From Alistipes sp. (lineage in GTDB: Bacteria; Bacteroidota; Bacteroidia; Bacteroidales; Rikenellaceae), in the NCBI GenBank assembly GCA_017559615.1, contig JAFYRB010000001.1, forward strand, positions 1-10,481: DNA of 10,481 bases. The letters run 5' to 3'. A program made the position numbers and the translations under genes. Position 1 is the stretch's first letter, and each line of letters opens with the position of its first letter. The notes under the pieces were generated by a model. It made no database searches, was not told the DNA's origin, and saw only the letters and a program-made list of their open reading frames with translations. Below, piece by piece: positions 6,017-10,481 of this stretch.

Positions 6017-8512
6017 ATGCGTAGAGTAGCGAATATAGTTACCATTGTTGGTGGTAGAATGTTATCGTTCTGCCTCGTTATCTGCGCTCTTGTTCTGTTT
6101 TTCCCAATGCCGATTTTGGCTCAAGATGTCGATATCGACTACCGAGCGTATAAGTTCTACGATGAGGATTACGACGAGTTGCTTCTTCCGCAGTTGGACT
6201 CTGTTGCTACGCCTACGATTATGCCAACTGCCTTTCGTGTTGATGATAGTAATATGCGCTATGCCTTGTCCCAATTGGGATATAGACCTCGCGGTCTGTC
6301 GAGTAGCGAGGAGCGGTATACGTTTGGCCGTATTACGCTGAATAGAAGCGTGGCGAAACAGCTTGTTGCTCTGGGTGTTGCGCGTGATAGAGAGGAGAGT
6401 ACGGGAGGAGCATTAATCTCGGGTGCGGCACTCTCAACTAAGGAGTTTCTCGTTGGTCGTGACCGCGCACTGCGTAACCTGAAGCATACGGTGCGTGGTG
6501 AGATATCGGGACAGAACTATCTCGCGGGCATCGCTCATCGCAAGACGTGGCACCCGTCGCGCTATGGTGTGAGCCTAGATGGCGGGTGGGAGATAAATCA
6601 CTCGTTAAGGGTACGTACAGGACGTGACCTCTATATCGAAGGTCTATTTACCAATGCGGTGGATGGTGGTGTGGAGGCCTCGTTCTTCAATCGCCGACAT
6701 AGCCTCTCGCTCGCCGCAACACTATCCTACAACAACCGTGGACTGCGACAATCTTCAACCGAGGAGGCATACTCGCTGCTAAATAATCCGCTCTATAATC
6801 CTGCGTGGGGTATGCAGAGCGGTCGGGTGCGTAACTCACGGGTACTCAACTCTATACGCCCGGATATCATAGCGCTTTGGGACTATCGTCTTACGGCAGT
6901 TACGACACTTCACGTTGCTGCAAACATAGGCTTCGAGGGAGTAGGGCGGACATCTCTTGTATGGTTTGATGCCATAACTCCGATGCCAGATAACTATCGC
7001 TATATGCCGTCGTTCTACAAGAGTGATGAGCGGTATGTTGAGGTTATGGATGCGTGGATGGCTAACGACCTGAAATATACGCAGATAGATTGGGAGGGTA
7101 TGTATCAAGTAAATATGTTGCAGCCCGATGGTCAAGCTCGTTATGCCGTTGCCAAGCGCAGGGAGAATAGGTTAAATAGCTCGCTTTCGGCGTATGTAAC
7201 ATCCAAAATTGCGGATGTCGACCTCTCGGCGGGAGTGCTTCTTCAGGCTGATGTGTCGCGTAACTTTAAGGTTATGGATGACCTGCTGGGTGGAGAGTAT
7301 ATAATGGATGTGGATTACTATCTTATTGATGATGCGACATACTCTAACCATTTGCAAAACAATCTCTTAACGCAGAATCGTAAAGTTGTGGAGGGCGACC
7401 GCTTTGGTTATGATTATCGCTTGAGCCGACTCCTTGCAACGCTCTATGGCGTGGCTTCGTGGAGCTATGGCTATGGAGTGGTGGATGCTGCTCTTACGGT
7501 TTCGACCGAGACCACGCAGCGTCGCGGATTCTTCGAGAAGGAGCTGTTTCCAGGCGAGGGCTCGTATGGTAGGTCAGCAGTTGTGAAGATGTATCCTTAT
7601 AACCTTACGGCACGTTGGAATCACTATATTGATAATCATCGCTTGGGTGCGAGATTTATGCTACGTGGTGCTTCACCAGAGGCGGAGAGTATGTTCCTAC
7701 AAAGTGAGTATAACAACCGCATTGTTAGAGATTTAGCCCTCGCAACAACCCTCTCTGGAGAGTTGACGTATGGTTTTGTGGTGATGCAAAAGTTGAACCT
7801 CTCGGCAGCGCTATTCACCACAGCCACGCTTAACGATTTGAACCTATTGCACTACTATGATGACCTTGCGGGAGAGTATGTCGACTGCGTGGTAAGTGGT
7901 ATAAATACCTTTGTCGCGGGCTTCGAGGCAAAGGCAAATGTCGAGTGGTCGAAGTATCTCTCGTCGTCGTTTATGGCTACGGCATTTGCAAGTAGATATG
8001 CTGGCTCCTCGAAGGTGTCGCTCTACTCCGATTCGAGTAATGCGCATATCGCAACCTCGGCAGCGAATGTTGCTCGATATCGCACGGGAGTTCCCGAACT
8101 TGCAGCCTATGGCGACTTGGAGTTTAGGGTGAATGGCTGGATGGCACGTGCGGCAGTAAACTACTGCGGTGTACGTTATGTCGCTCCATCGTTTGTGCGC
8201 CGTAGCGATAGGGTGCTTCTTCGCGCATCATCCGAGGAGCATCGTCGCGTACTTCTGGAGCAGCAAAGGCTTGAGGATGTGGTGAATGTAGATTTTAGTA
8301 TTGCTAAGTGGTTTGAGTTTGGAGATAGGTCGCTTGGGGTGCAACTCTCGGTGCGTAACCTCTTGGGTGGTAGTGATATACAGCGGGGTTATGAGCAGAA
8401 TAGGGTGCGTGTCGTGAATATCCAAAATCGTAGACACGTAGAGCCTTTCGCCGACCGCCTAACGTATGGCTATCCTCGAACCTTCTACCTTAGCATCACG
8501 CTACGAATGTAG
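6017..8512 (+). CDS. Outer-membrane beta-barrel, TonB-dependent-receptor-like with reduced plug
   Basis: The product is an 831-residue secreted protein with a signal peptide: basic start MRR, a hydrophobic stretch at about 15-30, and likely cleavage around ILA-Q (35/36). The rest alternates polar and aromatic residues in beta strands and ends in PRTFYLSITLRM, like an outer-membrane barrel terminus. Several pieces resemble, from memory, a family of Bacteroidales TonB-dependent receptors: NPLYNPAWG (257-265), PDNYRYMPSF (324-333), QIDWEGMYQVN (356-366) and DDLLGGEY (421-428). The usual N-terminal carboxypeptidase-regulatory-like domain is absent. Residues 37-160 hold an acidic stretch (YDEDYDELLLPQLD) and GYRPRG (88-93), which looks like a shortened plug. 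No TonB box is recognised. The ATG at 6017 is preferred because it lies after the promoter; an ATG at 6059 would give a less basic signal peptide. The substrate is unknown. It is monocistronic by spacing. Confidence 0.75.
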   Translation: MRRVANIVTIVGGRMLSFCLVICALVLFFPMPILAQDVDIDYRAYKFYDEDYDELLLPQLDSVATPTIMPTAFRVDDSNMRYALSQLGYRPRGLSSSEERYTFGRITLNRSVAKQLVALGVARDREESTGGALISGAALSTKEFLVGRDRALRNLKHTVRGEISGQNYLAGIAHRKTWHPSRYGVSLDGGWEINHSLRVRTGRDLYIEGLFTNAVDGGVEASFFNRRHSLSLAATLSYNNRGLRQSSTEEAYSLLNNPLYNPAWGMQSGRVRNSRVLNSIRPDIIALWDYRLTAVTTLHVAANIGFEGVGRTSLVWFDAITPMPDNYRYMPSFYKSDERYVEVMDAWMANDLKYTQIDWEGMYQVNMLQPDGQARYAVAKRRENRLNSSLSAYVTSKIADVDLSAGVLLQADVSRNFKVMDDLLGGEYIMDVDYYLIDDATYSNHLQNNLLTQNRKVVEGDRFGYDYRLSRLLATLYGVASWSYGYGVVDAALTVSTETTQRRGFFEKELFPGEGSYGRSAVVKMYPYNLTARWNHYIDNHRLGARFMLRGASPEAESMFLQSEYNNRIVRDLALATTLSGELTYGFVVMQKLNLSAALFTTATLNDLNLLHYYDDLAGEYVDCVVSGINTFVAGFEAKANVEWSKYLSSSFMATAFASRYAGSSKVSLYSDSSNAHIATSAANVARYRTGVPELAAYGDLEFRVNGWMARAAVNYCGVRYVAPSFVRRSDRVLLRASSEEHRRVLLEQQRLEDVVNVDFSIAKWFEFGDRSLGVQLSVRNLLGGSDIQRGYEQNRVRVVNIQNRRHVEPFADRLTYGYPRTFYLSITLRM

Positions 8513-8541
8513 TGCCTCTCTTCTTGCCCCGTAAAACCATA

Positions 8542-8571
8542 TTTCATTGTATGGCTCATTCGTTATATTTG
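8542..8571 (+). promoter_or_regulatory. Distal candidate promoter upstream of the EF-G paralogue
   Basis: TATATTTG at 8564-8571 matches the TAnnTTTG -7 consensus exactly. At the expected -33 distance there is TTT (8542-8544, 19-nt spacer) rather than TTG, so the upstream element is imperfect. Use of this promoter would give a leader of nearly 250 nt carrying the repeats described below. Confidence 0.35.
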
Positions 8572-8585
8572 ACGCGTGAGTGAGA

Positions 8586-8610
8586 ATTTATGCAATCGTC
8601 GTTCATAAAT
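8586..8610. repeat. 7-bp inverted repeat with 11-nt spacer, possible operator
   Basis: ATTTATG (8586-8592) and CATAAAT (8604-8610) are exact reverse complements separated by 11 nt, a 25-bp dyad suitable for a dimeric regulator. It lies between the distal promoter box and the proximal one, about 90 nt upstream of the proximal -33 element. The B. thetaiotaomicron EF-G2 gene is reported to be activated by the CRP-family regulator Cur, so an activator site here is plausible. I do not know the Cur motif well enough to match it. Confidence 0.35.
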
Positions 8611-8677
8611 ATAAATGGCCTATACCTATATATATATTAAAAATTATAGTTAGAAATAGAGTAAAATGACCTGTTTT

Positions 8678-8697
8678 TAAAAAATATTCGTTTTTTA
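8678..8697. repeat. A/T-only hairpin TAAAAAA-TATTCG-TTTTTTA
   Basis: A 7-bp stem made only of A-T pairs (8678-8684 with 8691-8697) encloses the 6-nt loop TATTCG. It ends next to the -33 element of the proximal promoter. It could be a weak terminator of upstream transcription, an A-tract promoter element, or chance in A/T-rich DNA. Confidence 0.3.
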
Positions 8698-8699
8698 TT

Positions 8700-8729
8700 T
8701 TGTAGTTCAAAAAAAAGTCTTTAACTTTA
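8700..8729 (+). promoter_or_regulatory. Proximal candidate promoter of the EF-G paralogue
   Basis: TTG at 8700-8702 is followed, after exactly 19 nt, by TAACTTTA at 8722-8729, one mismatch (final G to A) from the Bacteroidota TAnnTTTG box. Spacing is ideal. Transcription would start around 8735, giving a leader of about 90 nt that begins just before the stem-loop at 8740-8790. The imperfect -7 box fits a promoter that depends on an activator. Confidence 0.5.
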
Positions 8730-8739
8730 TATTTCGGAA

Positions 8740-8790
8740 AGGGACTTAAGCGATTTTTAGCATCCTAAATAGCTGCGATTTTAAGTTCCT
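8740..8790 (+). promoter_or_regulatory. Leader stem-loop in the EF-G paralogue 5' UTR
   Basis: In RNA, AGGGACUUAA (8740-8749) can pair along its whole length with UUAAGUUCCU (8781-8790): ten pairs including one G-U. Inside the loop UUUAG (8756-8760) can pair with CUAAA (8765-8769) around CAUC. The octamer GCGATTTT occurs twice, at 8750-8757 and 8775-8782. The stem would form at the very 5' end of a transcript from the proximal promoter, 34 nt before the start codon. It could affect mRNA stability or translation; it matches no riboswitch class I recognise. Confidence 0.4.
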
Positions 8791-8824
8791 AAAAAGAGAT
8801 AAAAAACCTAAAAACTATAGAACT

Positions 8825-10481
8825 ATGAAAAACTATTCAGCTAAAGAGATTAAGAACATTGTTCTTATTGGTGCGCCTGGCGCCGGAAAAACTACCCTTG
8901 CAGAGGCAATGGCTTTTGAGGGTAAGGTTATTGATCCCAGGGGTAGTATCGAGACAAACAATACACTTTCTGATAACACAGATATCGAGCACGAATATAA
9001 GCGCTCTATCTACTCTACAACCCTCTTCACAGAGTTTATGGGCCGTAAGCTCAACGTCATCGACTGCCCAGGTTCGGATGACTTCTGCGGTTCGTTGTTC
9101 TCTGCATTTAAGGTAGGTGACGTTGGTGTTATGGTACTCAACGCACAGAATGGCTGGGAGGTAGGTTCAGAGCTTCAGTCTCGCTATGCTCGTATCCTCA
9201 ACAAGCCACTTATCGGTGTTGTTAACCAGCTTGATGGTGACAAGGCTAACTTCGAGGCTACTTTGGAGGGCGTTCGCGCTAACTCTTCTGTTAAGCCAGT
9301 TATCGTTCAGTATCCTGTAAATCAGGGCGCAGGCTTCAACTCATTCATCGACGTATTGATGATGAAGCTTTATAAGTTCGTTGATGAGAATGGTACTCGT
9401 GAGGAGTATGACATCCCTGCTGAGGAGATGGAGCGCGCTCAGGCTCTCAACCAGGAGCTTGCAGAGGCTGCTGCGGTATACGATGACGCTTTGATGGAGC
9501 TCTACTTCGAGAAGGGTTCTCTTACACAGGATGACATCCGTGCAGGTTTGAAGCTTGGTGTTTCAAAGCGTGATATTATGCCTATCTTCTGTGCTTCAGG
9601 TAAGCGCGATATCGGTACTAAGCGTCTTATGGAGTTCATCATCAACGTAGGCCCAGGTCCATTGAAGGCACCTGCATTCCTCTCAACAGAGGGTGAGGAG
9701 CTTATGGCTAACGAGGATGAGGCAGCTGTAGTATTCGTATTCAAGAGCCAGATTGAGCAGCATATCGGTGAGATTACCTACTTCCGCGTAGTACGTGGTA
9801 AGGTAACCGAGGGTATGGAGCTTGTGAACTCTCGCACAGGTAACAAGGAGAAGATTTCGCAGTTGTTCGCCGTAGCTGGTAAGAACCGTGTTAAGGTTGC
9901 GGAGTTGTCAGCAGGTGATATCGGTTGCACAGTGAAGCTTAAGGGTACTCGCACAAACGATACTCTCGCAGCTCCTGCAGCACCTGTAACCGTAGAGCCT
10001 ATCGTATTCCCAGAGCCTCGCTACCGCGCAGCTGTTAAGGCTAAGGAGCAGAGCGATGAGGAGAAGCTCGGTAAGTTGCTCAACGACGCTCGTTATGAGG
10101 ATCCAACTATCCTTGTTGAGTACTCTAAGGAGCTTAAGCAGACTATCATTCAGGGTCAGGGTGAGCATCACCTCAATATCCTCCGTCAGCGTCTCTCTAC
10201 AGAGCATAAGTTGGAGATTGAGTACTTCGCTCCAAAGATTCCATATCGTGAGACTATCACAAAGGTAGCACAGGCTGATTATCGTCATAAGAAGCAGTCA
10301 GGTGGTTCAGGTCAGTTTGGTGAGGTACATATGGTTATCGAGCCTTACTACGAGGGTATGCCAGAGCCTACAAAGTATAAGGTTGCAGGTAAGGAGATTA
10401 CCGTGAACATCAAGGGTAAGGAGGAGTATGACCTCGATTGGGGTGGCAAGTTGCAGTTCTACAACTCAATCGTGGGTGGTG
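8825..10481 (+). CDS. fusA2: Elongation factor G paralogue EF-G2, GTPase motifs altered (3' end beyond window)
   Basis: This is a ribosomal translocase paralogue with 552 codons visible and no stop before the window edge. Domain order follows EF-G: G domain with G' insert (about 1-290), domain II (about 300-395), domain III (about 400-475, with IIQGQGEHHL) and the start of domain IV (KKQSGGSGQFGEV, 489-501). The nucleotide pocket is divergent. The P-loop is GAPGAGKTT (16-24), with Gly19 where translational GTPases have Asp. Switch I RGITI is replaced around residues 58-62 (YKRSI). Switch II is DCPGSDDF (80-87), with Ser84 where the catalytic His should be. G4 is NQLD (134-137) instead of NKxD. 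This matches my memory of B. thetaiotaomicron EF-G2 (BT2167), reported to translocate without GTP hydrolysis and to be induced by carbon limitation through Cur. The ATG at 8825 follows an A-rich leader without a Shine-Dalgarno site. Codon use is AAG/GAG/GGT-biased, as in highly expressed genes. Confidence 0.93.
   Translation, partial: MKNYSAKEIKNIVLIGAPGAGKTTLAEAMAFEGKVIDPRGSIETNNTLSDNTDIEHEYKRSIYSTTLFTEFMGRKLNVIDCPGSDDFCGSLFSAFKVGDVGVMVLNAQNGWEVGSELQSRYARILNKPLIGVVNQLDGDKANFEATLEGVRANSSVKPVIVQYPVNQGAGFNSFIDVLMMKLYKFVDENGTREEYDIPAEEMERAQALNQELAEAAAVYDDALMELYFEKGSLTQDDIRAGLKLGVSKRDIMPIFCASGKRDIGTKRLMEFIINVGPGPLKAPAFLSTEGEELMANEDEAAVVFVFKSQIEQHIGEITYFRVVRGKVTEGMELVNSRTGNKEKISQLFAVAGKNRVKVAELSAGDIGCTVKLKGTRTNDTLAAPAAPVTVEPIVFPEPRYRAAVKAKEQSDEEKLGKLLNDARYEDPTILVEYSKELKQTIIQGQGEHHLNILRQRLSTEHKLEIEYFAPKIPYRETITKVAQADYRHKKQSGGSGQFGEVHMVIEPYYEGMPEPTKYKVAGKEITVNIKGKEEYDLDWGGKLQFYNSIVGG

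Larger units (their letters stand above)
8513..8824. other. 312-nt AT-rich intergenic regulatory region
   Basis: This gap between the barrel gene and the EF-G paralogue holds no credible gene. It is much more A/T-rich than the flanking coding DNA. It contains two candidate promoters, a 7-bp inverted repeat with an 11-nt spacer, an A/T-only hairpin and a leader stem-loop, each listed separately. No GC-rich hairpin followed by a T tract is seen after the barrel stop; CCATA/TATGG (8537-8541/8550-8554) is too short to call a terminator. Confidence 0.8.

Noticed and set aside
8537..8554. CCATA/TATGG hairpin as terminator of the barrel gene
   Set aside because: The stem is only 5 bp with an 8-nt loop and no following T tract.
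8551..8640. Two tiny open frames (10 codons from 8551, 16 codons from 8590) as possible leader peptides of the EF-G paralogue
   Set aside because: They have no ribosome-binding site or regulatory codon run, and the first overlaps a candidate -7 box. Their length is expected by chance.

Overview
The window looks like chromosomal DNA from a member of the Bacteroidales (phylum Bacteroidota), possibly Alistipes/Rikenellaceae-like, although the genus is a guess. The evidence is a lysyl-tRNA synthetase with a C-terminal extension, a GldH lipoprotein next to a PSP1/RicT protein, an outer-membrane barrel of a Bacteroidales TonB-receptor type, promoter boxes of the Bacteroidota TTG-N19..21-TAnnTTTG kind, A-rich leaders with few Shine-Dalgarno sites, and an EF-G2 paralogue of the Bacteroides type. 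I see no tRNA, rRNA, CRISPR array, insertion sequence or phage gene.

Layout. Positions 1-1614 (+) hold the 3' part of lysS followed by a complete tpiA. A strong two-way terminator (1657-1690) separates them from a convergent minus-strand cluster. That cluster, in transcription order, is ricT-like (5880-4330), gldH (4322-3882), trmB (3873-3121) and rlmD (3117-1708). The gaps are only 3-8 nt, so it reads as one operon. A divergent promoter region (5881-6016) leads on the plus strand to an outer-membrane barrel gene (6017-8512). A 312-nt AT-rich regulatory region (8513-8824) follows, with two candidate promoters, inverted repeats and a leader stem-loop. The last gene (8825 to the window edge, 552 codons visible) is an EF-G paralogue that runs off the window.

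How the genes fit together. Much of the window concerns translation and RNA: tRNA charging (lysS), tRNA m7G methylation (trmB), 23S rRNA m5U methylation (rlmD), an RNA-linked PSP1/RicT protein with a long disordered basic tail, and the EF-G paralogue. GldH and the barrel protein are envelope components. The most notable gene is the EF-G paralogue. Its P-loop, switch I, switch II and G4 motifs are altered at positions needed for GTP hydrolysis by canonical EF-G. This matches the described Bacteroides thetaiotaomicron EF-G2, which supports translocation without GTP hydrolysis, so the family is not new. The structured leader and possible operator upstream are less well characterised. The barrel protein keeps only a reduced plug and lacks the usual N-terminal regulatory domain. 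I found no convincing wholly undescribed system.
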